Under the pieces are notes generated by a model. The model was not told the origin of the DNA, made no database searches, and saw only the letters and a program-made list of their open reading frames with translations. From Tenrec ecaudatus (taxonomy: Eukaryota; Chordata; Mammalia; Afrosoricida; Tenrecidae), in contig NC_134536.1 in the NCBI RefSeq assembly GCF_050624435.1, forward strand, positions 130,788,758 through 130,852,757: a stretch of DNA of 64,000 nt, written 5' to 3'. A program made the translations under genes and the position numbers. Below, one piece after another: positions 11,851-21,691 of the stretch; position 1 is the first letter of the stretch; each line of letters begins with the position of its first letter.

Positions 11851-12914
11851 CCACAGAGGAGAGTAATAGAAATTCTCTCTGGGGCGGAGGGTGGGACCTG
11901 GAGGGAGCAAATGAGAGGCTCAAGCTCTATGTAGGGGCCACCCAGTCTCGCCACTCCGGGGTTTGCATCTTGGGCTGGGCATCTTTCCCGAGAGGGTTGA
12001 CAAGGAAGGATTGCAGCCAAATATTGTGCCCTACGCTTTGCCGAGGCACTGCCACCATAGACTAGAAATGGCAGCCTGGTTTACTGTCAGAAAAAGGATT
12101 CGAGCCCCCACCCCGACGACCAGCCCAGACTAGGTGGGGTGAAAAAGATCAGACTGAAAGGGAGTCTGTAGCCTGGAATGGCTTCTGTGGTTCAAATGAT
12201 TTCCTTGTTCAGCTGCTAACATGGGGCTGGGTGGTGGAGGTGGAGATGGAGGTGGGGAAGCCTAGCTATTTACTTCCAGGGAAACCAGCCCTTGAAAACC
12301 CCACGGAGCCGTCCTTCTCAGACAGGACGGCATTGCGTTGTCCTGCCTCGCCTTGTCCTGCCTCTGAGTCCGCTCGGTGACCCAGGGCTGGGAAGAGTGT
12401 CCAATACAGACACAGAAGACCCCAACCAGGGCTCACCATCCAGTGGCTCGCTGACCATGCAGGAGAGAAAGACAAGCCCCCCAAAATCTTGGGGCGGAGG
12501 AGGCCACCCTTAGAGAAGCTGGCATCAGAATGACCTTGGGTCTTCCTCCTTCACAGCGAGACATGGGAGTCTAGAGTCTGAAGACCCTGAAGATCTCCAT
12601 CCCTCTTGTTCTCATGCTGCCCCCCCCTTTGCCACAACCCCTGCCCACCCCTCCCTGAGCTGGCTCTCAGCCCCTCACACCCCTGCTTTGGGTCTTCTCC
12701 CCCTGCTTCCATCACTCCTGTCCCCAGAGCCAGTGCCTGGGCTTGGGAGTGGACGGACCAGGGTTGGACAGGCAGTCCTCCCCGCCCACCGAGTGCCCAC
12801 CAGTCCGTGGTCACCAAGCCCCACGTGACTGACTGTGGCAGATGTTTCCTGCCCTCAGAGGGGTGCCATGTCACTGCCCAGGCCCAGGCCAGAGCTTACA
12901 TCTCCTGCTCAGCC
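11851..12914. other. TREML1: TREML1 upstream region
   Basis: GC-rich sequence before the TREML1 start. It should hold promoter and 5' UTR, but I see no TATA box at a convincing position and cannot place the transcription start. Confidence 0.45.
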
Positions 12915-12957
12915 ATGGGCCCCAACTTGCTCCTGCTGCTGCTCCTAGCGCTCCAAG
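12915..12957 (+). CDS. TREML1: TREML1 exon 1, signal peptide
   Basis: ATG at 12915; donor CAAG/gtaagg. A seven-leucine core makes a clear secretion leader. Leaves in phase 1. Confidence 0.92.
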
Positions 12958-15900
12958 GTAAGGTTCCCAAGGAGCTGGCCCCAGGCCCCAGGATGGGTGG
13001 CACACATGCCACAGGGCCCGGAACATGGGCCTCTCGGTCCCAGTGGCCTCAGCCCTTGCCCTGCACACTCCTTCTGTCCTACCCTAGGTCCAGCCTCTGA
13101 GGGCATCCTCCCTGAGGTGCTGCGGGTGACCGAGGGGGGCTACATCCGGGTGCAGTGCCACTACCGGATCCAGAACCTCAGGGGCCCGAAGGTGTGGTGC
13201 CGGTTCGTGCCCGAGGGCTGCCAGCCCCTGTTGTCCTCCAAGGTGGACCGCAGGGCCCCAGGCGACGGGCGCTCCTTTCTCACGGACCTGGGCGGGGGGC
13301 TGCTCCAGGTGGAGATGGTCGACCTGCGGGAGGAGGACTCAGGCGAGTATGGCTGCATGGTGGAGGGGCCCAAGGGGCCGCAGACGGTGCACCGCGTGTC
13401 GCTGAAGGTGCTCCCGCCAGGTGCGTTCCTATGTGCTAGTTGTCCGAGGTCCCCACCTCCGTCTCGGTCCCCGGAACTCTTGGGACACCCCCCCACCCCT
13501 GGGTGGGGGCGCGGGCTCCCCCGCGAAGCAATGGGGGACACACCCCTTCCCCAGCGCTGCCGGGAACGGGAAACCACTCCGGCTGGGAAGCCAGTGATAA
13601 ACCAGCCACAGGGCACCCCCTCTCCAGGGCCCCCAGAAGTGGCTTCCCTACAGGATACGCTGCACAGGCCCCCTCCAACCCCACCCCCCACCCCCCCTAG
13701 ACCTCTGCTTCTCTTCCAGGACTTTCTACACCCTTGACACATCTGCTTTTCCACTTAGCCTTGCTTTCAACCACGCTATCGTTCGAGCATAGAAACTGAG
13801 TTATTTTTCCAAGTAGCTTCCAGCATTTCACTTGCGGACTATGTGTGATGGCTCGGGGCACCGCTCCATATCTTATCTAAGTCCCTGCCTCTTCCCTGAG
13901 CATCTATCTAGTCTGAGCCTCGCCCGCAGGCAGGGAGTGGGGCGCATTCCATTCCTGGGCTCTTCCATCTCCTTCAGTTTTCAGAAGTGCGGGCAGGCTC
14001 CCCAGTAGCTAAGGCAACCCTCCCAGCCCTCTTCTCAGCAAGGAGACATTCTGTTCTTTCCGTTTCAATTCGCACAGACGACAGCTTTCCAGTGTCTACA
14101 CCATTATGAAAAGAAATCTTTACAAAACAAAACTTTCAGACAAATGGAAGGATGCTGTAAAAGATCTTGAAAGGTCCCTGGAAGTTCTGTGGGAGCCCTG
14201 GTGGACGGTGGGTGATGGGAGTTTGGGCTGCTAACTGCAAGGGCGGCTCTTCGAAACCACCAGCTGCTCCTGGGGAGAAAGATGAGGCTTCCCACTCCTG
14301 GGGGAAAAAAGTTGCAGTGTGAGAAACCCACAAGGGGGCGGGTGGGGGGGGGCGATTCTGTTCTGCCCTACAGGGTCACCATGCGTTGGAATGCTCTCAA
14401 TAGCAGTGTGTTTCGTTTGGTGTTTTTGTGGTGCGGTGGCTTAGACAGTGGGCTGTGAATCCACAAGGCCAGTGGTTCAAAACCACCAGCTGCTCTGTGG
14501 GAGAAAGATGAGGCTGTCTGCTCTGCTCAAGGTGGACAGACTACACGGGGTTGCTAGGGGTTCAAATCTACTCCATGACACCCGTGTGGTTGGTGTGTTT
14601 GGGGGTTTGTTCATGTTTTATTTTACTGTACAATTCTTGGTAAACGATGCTTGGAGGTAAAAGGGCCAACTTCACCTGCTCCTCCATTCCTTGAGTGGAC
14701 GCTGACTTGATCTGGTTTGTAGGCTGCTCTTTTCACCCAAGTAATCTGTATACAGTCCCCAAACATTGACATGAAGAGTGTTTCCATGTCCTTGCCTTTC
14801 TCCCCCTCCTGTGAAACGCGAGGGTTCGCTTGAGCTCCATCAGACGCCTTTTTGAGCCCATGATGAGTACAGCATCCTACAAATCTCCTCCTGTACATCT
14901 GGAACCACCCTTCGTCCGCACTCTTCGACACACTGGAGGCTGCGTGAAACCTTGCTTCTTTGACACTCAGATCCACAAAAAACCAAACTCACTGCCACCA
15001 AGTCGATGCCAACTCACTGCGACCCTATAGGACAGGGTGGAAGTGCCCCTGTGGCTTCCAAGACTGTCTCTGTTTGCGGGAGTGGAAAGCCTCGTCTTTC
15101 TCCCAGGGAGCTGCTTGTGGTTTCCAACCTCTGACTGTGTAGATCGCAGCCCCAACCATGGTGTAACCCAGTGTAACCACGGTGCCACCCAGGGCTCTGA
15201 TATCAAACTGAAAAGTCAATGTGACCAAGTGTGATGCACTAGAAAACGCACAGGGACCTGGGGCTCCCGCCCACTGCTATGGGGCTGTAAGAATGGGTGT
15301 CTGGACAGACAAGTTGAACCTGGGAGCCAGGGAGAAGGTGGGAGTATCTCAGGCAAGCATTTTACTCAAAGAGGTGGCTCTAGGTGACCCATGAGGCAGC
15401 AGGGAGTGGCCTAAAGCATCTTGGGTTGCTGGTGTGTTGTAGGGTGGGGGTAGAATGGTGCCTCTCAGGAACAAGGCACTCACCCCTCCCTTCCGCCCGA
15501 GCCGAGGGCCTGGAAGGACTGCCCAGGTTCCTGAGACAGACCCTCAGTGAGGGCAATGCTAGGTCCCAGAGCCAGAAAGCAATGATATTCGAGGAGCATC
15601 AGGTGTCCTATTGCCACAGAGCTGAGTCTCAGAGTCAGAGCGAGGCTCCAAGCAAGGGCCAACTGGTGCTGCACCCCCGCTTCCAGTCAACCCTCTAGCC
15701 ATGGGGTCAATTCCGACTCACAGCAGTGCTATGGGACAGGGCCCAGAGGCCTCAAGCATCTCCATGGCTGCCATCTATGCAAACAGCCTGCCGCCTCTGT
15801 CTCTTGGGGGGCGGGGTTGCGGCGTTCAAACAGCCGTGCGCTTAACCACATTGCTGCCTGGTCTCCTCTCCTTCAATCTGGAGGGCAGAGCTCAGCCGGG

Positions 15901-18049
15901 GCTTGAGCAGGCTCTGGGTAGGGTCACATGGCCGCAGCTGGCACAGTATGGAGGAGAGGCCTTCTGAGAGCCTTGAAAGATGGTAGCCAAGACCCTCACT
16001 GAGCAGGTGCACCAACCAAAAGGTGGTTGTGTCAAATCCGTGGCAGAAAGACCTGGTGGTCTGTCCTGCAAAGCTGACAGCCTAGGGACCCCCATGGGGC
16101 AGTTTTGCTCTGGCCTCTAGGGTGGCTATGCGTTAGAATCGACTAGGCGGTAGGCACTGAACAGCAGGCATGAAGACCAAGGGCCGTTCCCTGGTCCCGA
16201 GGGAGGAGCGTCCAAGGCTCTCCTTCCTCGGATCCACACCCCAGCCCCTCGGACCTCCACAATGGCCTGTGTCCACTCATGTTTCCCCCGGCTCAGCTCC
16301 TCGCCTGAGAGAAGAGGAGATCAACAGGACCAACAGTGTGGCTGGCGATTCCTCCTCGGTCCCTCTGGGCAGTGCCAGCCCAGAAACTAGCCTGGATACG
16401 AAGAGGTACTGAGTAGAATTGCATTCGGGGTGACTGGGAGGATGGGGGCTGGGGGAGGTCTGACTGGTTAAAGCCCCAGATGACATCCGAGAGGGGGGCT
16501 TTCTCATGCCTTCCACCCTGGCGAACCTCTGAAGAGGCAGACTTCTCCGCCCCAGCTCGGCGACGGGTGCGTCTTCAGCCATCTGGGGGTCTCAGCCATC
16601 TCATGTGCAGCCCTGAGAAGGCACAGCTCGTCTGCCCTGGTGCAGCCTGCCTGCCTGCCTCATTCCAGTCCCCGATCCTCCTTTCTCCCAAAGATCCTCC
16701 TTTCTCCCAAACGTGGCCCATCAGGAGTGTGAACCTTCTTGCCAGGGCTAATCCAGCTGTCCCTTTCTGCCTCTCAGCATCCCACTGATCTGGGGCGCTG
16801 TGGTCCTGCTGGGCCTGCTGGTGGCAGCGGTCGTCCTGTTCGCTGTGATGGCCAAAAGGAGGGGTAGGTGGCTGTCTATGCATCTGTCCAGCCTGGCCCC
16901 CCTGCTCATGTGCCAACTAGCTTTGCAGGCTAGGCTGGGAGTCCAGGACTGCTCCCCTACAAATGAGTAGTTACGACTTTAGTACAAGGCCTCCATACTC
17001 CAGGGTTCACATGGCGGAGGGAGGGAGGGAAGTTTCGGGGGGCACAGGTCTGAAAGAAAGGCATTGGCAATGGGATTGGGTGAGATGCGGGCCAAGGTTT
17101 AGGGAGGTAGGCTGAAGGGAGTGTGGGAGCAGTAAGTGGGTGAGGAAAGTTAGGGGAGGCTGAGGGGCAGGCAAGAAGGAAAAGGTAAAGGTAAAGGGGG
17201 TGAGGGGTGGGGTGGGGGGTGGGATAGTGGGAGAGGTTCAGGCTGGATTGGGAGTGGGGGCTGGGTGGACCCAGAGCCAGTGCAGGAAGCACAGGGCCCT
17301 GCTGTCCCCTGTCCTACCAGGGAACAGGCTTGCTGCGGGTGCCCAGTTCCAGAGCAGCAGAGTCTCAAGCGTGGTAAGAAGTTCGGCCGGCCCCCAACAC
17401 CCTTTGTGCGCTGCGGAGTGGTCCCGATGAAGGGCCTGGGGAGGAATCGGGTGCAAAACCTCTTTCTAATGCAGGCTATTTGCGACCCGTGGCTTCCTTG
17501 GTGTCTCGGCTTCCCGGATTTTGCGGGGGGAGGGGACTTCTCACTCACTGTCATTTAGTCGATTCCCACTCCTAGCGACCCTCTAGGACAGGGCAGAACT
17601 GTCCTGGTGGGTTTCTGAGTAGAAAGCCTCGTCTGTCGGCTGCGGAGCCGCTGGTGGTTTCAAACTGCTGGCCTTGCTGTTAAGCCCAGCACATAACCAC
17701 GACACCACTGGAGCTTCCTGCTTGGAAATCTTCAATCTTCACCGCGATTCGCTGAGCATTTGCGAGGGGCGGAGCTTCGGGGCTCCCAGGAGCTCGCTTC
17801 CCAACTTGCATTCTTTCTTTCCAGGAGCAGCAGGCCCCCTCCTCGGTGGGTCAGCACGTGGGCGATTCTGGACTGGCGGCTGAGTTGCCCTCTAACGTGC
17901 CCTATGTGAGGCTCGACTCTCCGCCCTCCTTTGACAATGCCACCTACACCAGCCTGCCCCTTGATCCCCTCTCGGGAAAACCCCCATCCCCGCCCTCATC
18001 CCCGCCTCTGCCTCCTAAGGCCCCCATCTGCTCCAAGCCTGTGACTTAG
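12915..18049 (+). CDS. TREML1: TREML1 (TLT-1), complete six-exon gene, ends before its ITIM
   Basis: TREML1 is a platelet alpha-granule and megakaryocyte receptor of the TREM cluster with one Ig V-set domain. Exons are 12915-12957 (signal peptide MGPNLLLLLLLALQ), 13088-13420 (Ig domain), 16297-16405 (stalk), 16778-16863 (transmembrane), 17321-17373 and 17825-18049. All junctions are AG/GT and in phase, giving 282 residues. The Ig exon has the TREM-family cysteines (VQCHY, VWCRF, EGCQP, YGCMV) and the DSGEYGC signature. The helix SIPLIWGAVVLLGLLVAAVV has no charged residue, so DAP12 pairing is not expected. The tail keeps the PPSFDNATYTSLPLD segment and a proline-rich stretch, but TAG at 18047-18049 replaces the ITIM tyrosine of human TLT-1 (311 residues by memory). 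Start chosen at the only ATG before the leucine-rich leader. Confidence 0.95.
13088..13420 (+). CDS. TREML1: TREML1 exon 2, Ig V-set domain
   Basis: Acceptor is taccctag and donor is GCCAG/gtgcgt; 333 bases, phase 1 to 1. It encodes one complete V-set domain with an LTDLGGGLLQVEMV strand pair, almost unchanged from human TLT-1. The exon is GC- and CpG-rich, which explains long chance frames on the other strand. Confidence 0.95.
14190..14418 (+). mobile_element. AfroSINE, full length, in TREML1 intron 2
   Basis: GGGAGCCCTGGTGGACGGTG head, CTTCGAAACCACCAGCTGC, and an added G-run in the body. Confidence 0.82.
14426..14600 (+). mobile_element. AfroSINE, second copy in tandem
   Basis: GGTGCGGTGGCTTAGACAGT head with intact GGTTCAAAACCACC; 3' half rearranged. 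Confidence 0.72.
14980..15180 (-). mobile_element. AfroSINE, antisense, TREML1 intron 2
   Basis: AAAACCAAACTCACTGCCAC, then CGACCCTATAGGACAGGGT. Confidence 0.8.
15690..15865 (-). mobile_element. AfroSINE, antisense, diverged
   Basis: CAATTCCGACTCACAGCAGT with CTATGGGACAGGGCCCAGAG. Confidence 0.55.
16040..16162 (+). mobile_element. AfroSINE tail fragment
   Basis: CCCCATGGGGCAGTTTTGCT, then GCGTTAGAATCGACTAGGCG; ends about 130 bases before TREML1 exon 3. This shorter form lacks the GGGAGAAAGA block. Confidence 0.6.
16297..16405 (+). CDS. TREML1: TREML1 exon 3, stalk
   Basis: Acceptor is ccggctcag and donor is AAGAG/gtactg. It encodes a polar, acidic, Ser/Thr-rich stalk with an NRT glycosylation sequon. 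Phase 1 to 2. Confidence 0.85.
16674..16711. repeat. 19-base tandem duplication in TREML1 intron 3
   Basis: GATCCTCCTTTCTCCCAAA occurs twice head to tail, about 65 bases before exon 4. It lengthens the pyrimidine-rich stretch before the acceptor. Confidence 0.85.
16778..16863 (+). CDS. TREML1: TREML1 exon 4, transmembrane helix
   Basis: Acceptor is ctgcctctcag and donor is GGAGGG/gtaggt. It encodes the helix and a basic stop-transfer AKRR. Phase 2 to 1. Confidence 0.93.
17321..17373 (+). CDS. TREML1: TREML1 exon 5, membrane-proximal tail
   Basis: Acceptor is gtcctaccag and donor is AGCGTG/gtaaga; 53 bases. It encodes GNRLAAG, then SSRVSSV, aligning with the human GNRLGVCG-SSRVSGM segment. 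Phase 1 to 0. Confidence 0.88.
17545..17725 (-). mobile_element. AfroSINE, antisense, TREML1 intron 5
   Basis: GTCGATTCCCACTCCTAGCG to CGACACCACTGGAGCTTCC; ends about 100 bases before exon 6. Confidence 0.8.
17825..18049 (+). CDS. TREML1: TREML1 exon 6, cytoplasmic tail with early stop
   Basis: Acceptor is ctttccag. The coding part ends CSKPVT then TAG. Bases after the stop still resemble the human ITIM coding sequence (next codons read A-T-G-I-S where human has A-T-V-I-F), and an old-looking terminus CACCCAGCTAA survives near 18115-18125. The tail was therefore cut by a point change, not replaced. Confidence 0.9.
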   Translation, partial: EQQAPSSVGQHVGDSGLAAELPSNVPYVRLDSPPSFDNATYTSLPLDPLSGKPPSPPSSPPLPPKAPICSKPVT

Positions 18050-18352
18050 GCCACAGGCATCTCCGTGGACGGGCCTCCTGTGAGCCAGCCCCGGGTCCAC
18101 TTTGTCACCAGCTCCCACCCAGCTAAGTGGCTCACACACCCCCTTTGTGCTTCCAGAAGCCACCAGTCCCGGGCCTCGGAGCCTCTGCCCATCCCGGGCT
18201 TCCTAGGGCCTAGAGCAAGGGGTCTCTGAGCAACCAGGGGCTGGAGTGGCTCCTGGAGCGCTCTCCGTGAGCAGCTCAGCACAGCTGGGAGGGGGCGGGC
18301 GCGACAGGAGACCACCCCACTGCGATCCCTCCACCTTCACAGCCCTGGGTTA

Positions 18353-18358
18353 AATAAA
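18353..18358 (+). promoter_or_regulatory. TREML1: TREML1 polyadenylation signal AATAAA
   Basis: Canonical hexamer about 300 bases after the stop. A GAT/GAC trinucleotide run (18366-18393) follows directly. Confidence 0.8.
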
Positions 18359-18365
18359 GGCATCG

Positions 18366-18393
18366 AGATGATGATGATGATGACGACGACGAC
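18366..18393. repeat. (GAT)n(GAC)n trinucleotide run
   Basis: Directly after the TREML1 polyadenylation signal. Confidence 0.85.
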
Positions 18394-19362
18394 TGCAGCA
18401 TGTGGGCTCACGCGGGGTGCGGGGAGGGCTTGAGTCCGACTAACCACATGGCTGTGATGGAAGACTGCTCGGCACCTGCCCTGCGGGTGGGGTTTCCAGG
18501 GGCATCTAGAAGACAGCCTTGAAGTATTCCCGGCCTCTCACGGCATTCAGTACCCAAGAGAACAGGCGCATTTGCTGGTGTGGAAAGCTCTTTGGCTTTC
18601 TGCTCGACACATTGTAACCGGGGGACATCTTTTGATTAGAGGGCTGGCGTCATGAGTACGGCGATTACAGGAAACCCGGCTCAGATTAGGGGTGAGAAGA
18701 AACAAGGGGACAGCCAGGAACTGAGAGAGAAGGTCGAAGGAGAAAGGAGGACTTGGTAGCTGTCCGTGTTAGCGGCAACGCGGTGGCAACGTGACTGCGC
18801 CCTTCTGCTTGGCTTTACCTCCGGAGCCTGCAGGGGCCGGTGGGGTGAAGGCACAGGGCTCGGCCGAATGGCAGAAGCGTGGCTACGGCCAAGTGTGCAG
18901 GAAAGCTAGTTCAGGTCTGAGGGTCGCTCAGGTCCTCTCCAGGACTTCTTGGGAAATGGTTCAACTGGAAAGTTTGCTCATTTTGAGCAAGACTTCAGCG
19001 GAGGCCACAGAGCGCTCTGGAGCCCAGCCTTGTTACCTTCACAGGGGGCTCAGTAGAGACAGGTTTTCTGGCCAAGGCAGCTCGGAAGCAAGGAGGAGAG
19101 AGCTGCCTGGGGCTCCTAGCTGTGGAGGTGGGAGGACTTGATCTTCAGGGAGCAGAGCAGGATGTACTGAGCTTCCCGACAGAGCCACAGACTGTGACGG
19201 AGCCACGTGTCCCTGCTGACCTGGGAGGAGAAGTCTGCCCACTCCTCAAGCAAGCCAGCTTTCCCCCTGGATCGGTCAGCAAGGGACTGCTGGGGAGCGA
19301 AGGAGAGACAGAATAAAATCTACCAAGAACCCTCTGGGGAAAACGGACCCTGGTCTGAATGC
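18394..19362. other. Intergenic between TREML1 and ADCY10-like gene
   Basis: No gene, RNA or recognised repeat seen; the SPIN element follows. Confidence 0.5.
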
Positions 19363-19370
19363 ATCTAGAA

Positions 19371-19561
19371 CAGCAGTTCTCAACCTGTGGGTCACGACCC
19401 CTTTGGTGGTCGAACAACCCTTTCACAGGGGTTGCCCAATTCATAACAGTAGCAAAATGACTGATGAAGTAGCACCAACAATAATGTTATGGTTGGGGGT
19501 CACCACCACATGAGGACCTGTTTGTAATGGTCACAGCACTAGGAAGGTTGAGAAACCACTG
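19371..19561 (+). mobile_element. SPIN-like nonautonomous hAT element
   Basis: A 191-bp element with terminal inverted repeats (CAGCAGTTCTCAACCTG against AAGGTTGAGAAACCACTG). It is flanked by a perfect 8-bp target duplication, ATCTAGAA, at 19363-19370 and 19562-19569. The 8-bp duplication is the hAT hallmark; ends and body match SPIN/URR1 short elements as I remember them. Confidence 0.9.
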
Positions 19562-20337
19562 ATCTAGAATGTCTCAGAGCCCGAGAGACATAAAGGCCTG
19601 TTTTACAGCATACAAGAGCATACAAAGGAAGCTCACCTGGGTGATGGCGGGAGAGAGAGAAAGTGCACCTGTTCCTCACTAGCCGACTCTCCGTGATCTG
19701 ACATTTCACACTTACGACATAGAAAGCATTCTCCGGCAGCACCTCTGACAGCCCAGGCCCCACACGCGGTCCACAGCCACGCCCAGGGCATCACCTGTCA
19801 GCCATGCCTAATGATATGCCAGAGGCCCCCAGGGTGACCGAGGCCCATGAGGAGGAGGAACAGAGAGGCTGAGAGACACCTTCCCCTAGTCTTCTGCAAT
19901 GTCTCAGTGTGACCACACCAAGTGCAGGGGATGCAGAGAGATACAAGGACACAGGTGGACTGGAAGCAGCAGGGTGAGGGGCCAAAGGTGCTGGGGAGGT
20001 TGGAGGCAAGGCAGAGGGAAGGGGGCTGCATGGAGTGGTGGGGTCAGCACAGATACGAGATGACCAAGGCTCTCACGCAGGTTAAGTACCAAGAGGAAGT
20101 GGGCGGTGGGCATCACCCAACCCATCTGACCATCCCCATCCCCTGTGGGTTTTGTCATGGCATGGAAAGAGAGCTCACTGTGCCACATCCAGAGATGTTC
20201 TGGGGATGCTTGACGGACAGTCACTGCAGGGGTGTCATAGTGCTGAAGATGGGGCACAGCGTCCGACTCTCACATAACATCCACTTAGCACAACAATCTG
20301 GCCTTTGGGACCTTCCCATGTCAGTAAGTGAGAAGCG

Positions 20338-20470
20338 AAACAAACACACTGCCATCGAGCCAGTGCTGACCAACAGGGACCCTCTAGGACGGTAGAGCTG
20401 CCCCCATGGGTTTCCAAGACGGACTCTTTCTGGGACCAGAAAGCCCCGTAGGTGAACATTAATTCCACCA
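20338..20470 (-). mobile_element. AfroSINE tail half, antisense
   Basis: CACTGCCATCGAGCCAGTGC and GGGTTTCCAAGACGGACTC. Confidence 0.65.
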
Positions 20471-20649
20471 CTGCTCATGGTAGGGAGCCAACCAAGGTCA
20501 CGGTTATAAAAGTAACCTCTAGTGACTTCCTCAGTTACAAAAAAGCAGACACCACACCCAGCAAAGGAAGTGCAGGCGAGCTGGGAAGCACCACCGCCTG
20601 AAACCAAGCGAACACACTCAACGTCACGCAGGCTGGACGACCACGAAGA

Positions 20650-21345
20650 AAAAAGCCAAGCCTTGGGTTGCACCTGAAGCCCTCACTGATGGCGATCAGA
20701 GAATACAGCCTTCGTTTGGATGATACCGCACCATAAAACAAAGATGCTCACAATTGGGCCTGTAAGGAGCAACCTGATCAATGGAGAAAAGATGGACGGT
20801 GTCAAGGATTTCACTGGATACTTGACACGCATGTGCATGGAAGCAGCCGTCAAGCTGAGAAAGCATGTACCGCTTTGCAGTGGGGAAATCTGCTGTCGAA
20901 GACCTCTGCGGAGATGGCCTCATGAAGCTGCAGGTGCACCTGACCCAGCCCACGGTCACATGCACGCAGAAGATGCACAATGAACGAGGGAGACCACAGG
21001 GCTGCTGCATTTGCTTTATGGTGCCGGCAAAGAATACTTCATGTGCCCCGGAAGCCAGGAGAGCGAAGGGCAGTACTGAGTCAAGTGCAGCCAGAATGAT
21101 CCTGCCGAGAGACGACGGCAAAACTCCTCCTATGTTTTGGACGTGTTAGCGGGAGGGACGAGCCCCTGAGGAAGGCTATTGTGCTTGGTAAAGTAGAGGG
21201 TTCGCCAAAAAGGGGAGAATTCCAAAGAGGACTGGCGCCCATTGTGAGGTGCTGGTGCCCGGGCGTGCTTTGTCCTGCTGGACGCAGGGTCAGGGTCGCT
21301 ATGAGCTGGGCCCAATCTGATGGCACTAACAACCCTGGCTCGTAC
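20650..21345 (+). mobile_element. RTE-clade LINE 3' end
   Basis: Contains the RTE 3' block (GGTAAAGTAGAGGGTTCGCC, then AAAAGGGGAGAATTCCAAAG) and the tail GGGTCGCTATGAGCTGGGC ending in AACAACC. Chance open frames here are LINE relics. Confidence 0.8.
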
Positions 21346-21474
21346 CATCGCAACACGTCCCAGGCCGCCTGCCCGCGCCCCCCCACCCCCGCCCTTTCTG
21401 AAATTCCAGCTGCCGTTCCGCTAATGATTAAGAGTTAGGAAACGCCTTCAGATCACGCTCTCTGAAACATAGCT

Positions 21475-21480
21475 TTTATT
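21475..21480 (-). promoter_or_regulatory. ADCY10-like: ADCY10-like polyadenylation signal AATAAA
   Basis: TTTATT on the plus strand, about 150 bases past the TAA at 21627. It faces the TREML1 signal at 18353, leaving about 3.1 kb between the converging genes. Confidence 0.65.
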
Positions 21481-21626
21481 TCGACAAAACTGTAGACAGA
21501 CTGCAAATGTTTAGCATAGTTAATGTATGTACATATATGGCGTATTAAAGTGGAGAGCCTGGGCGGTCCATTGTCTTATATACACCAGCACCCATCCCGG
21601 TCCCTTCAGAGGAGTATTGGTGGTGT

Positions 21627-21691
21627 TTAACATGCACTTTCTCGAATTTCTTCTTCCTTGTTGCCCTTGATGCCAGCCGCTCTGTCAAGTG
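21627..21691 (-). CDS. ADCY10-like: ADCY10-like terminal coding exon
   Basis: Acceptor is gtctgctttcag. The exon adds ALDRAAGIKGNKEEEIRESA, one Cys, and stops at TAA (21627-21629). Phase fits and a polyadenylation signal lies downstream. The protein ends roughly 60 residues earlier than ADCY10, so an alternative 3' end is possible. Confidence 0.6.

Noticed and set aside
13161-13754. A 197-codon minus-strand frame and a 94-codon alternative plus frame over the TREML1 Ig exon
   Set aside because: Shadows of a GC-rich coding exon; no similarity to a family and no splice support.
20696-21149. Frames of 94 to 141 codons suggesting a gene between TREML1 and the ADCY10-like gene
   Set aside because: The nucleotide sequence matches the RTE LINE 3' end also present at 52460.
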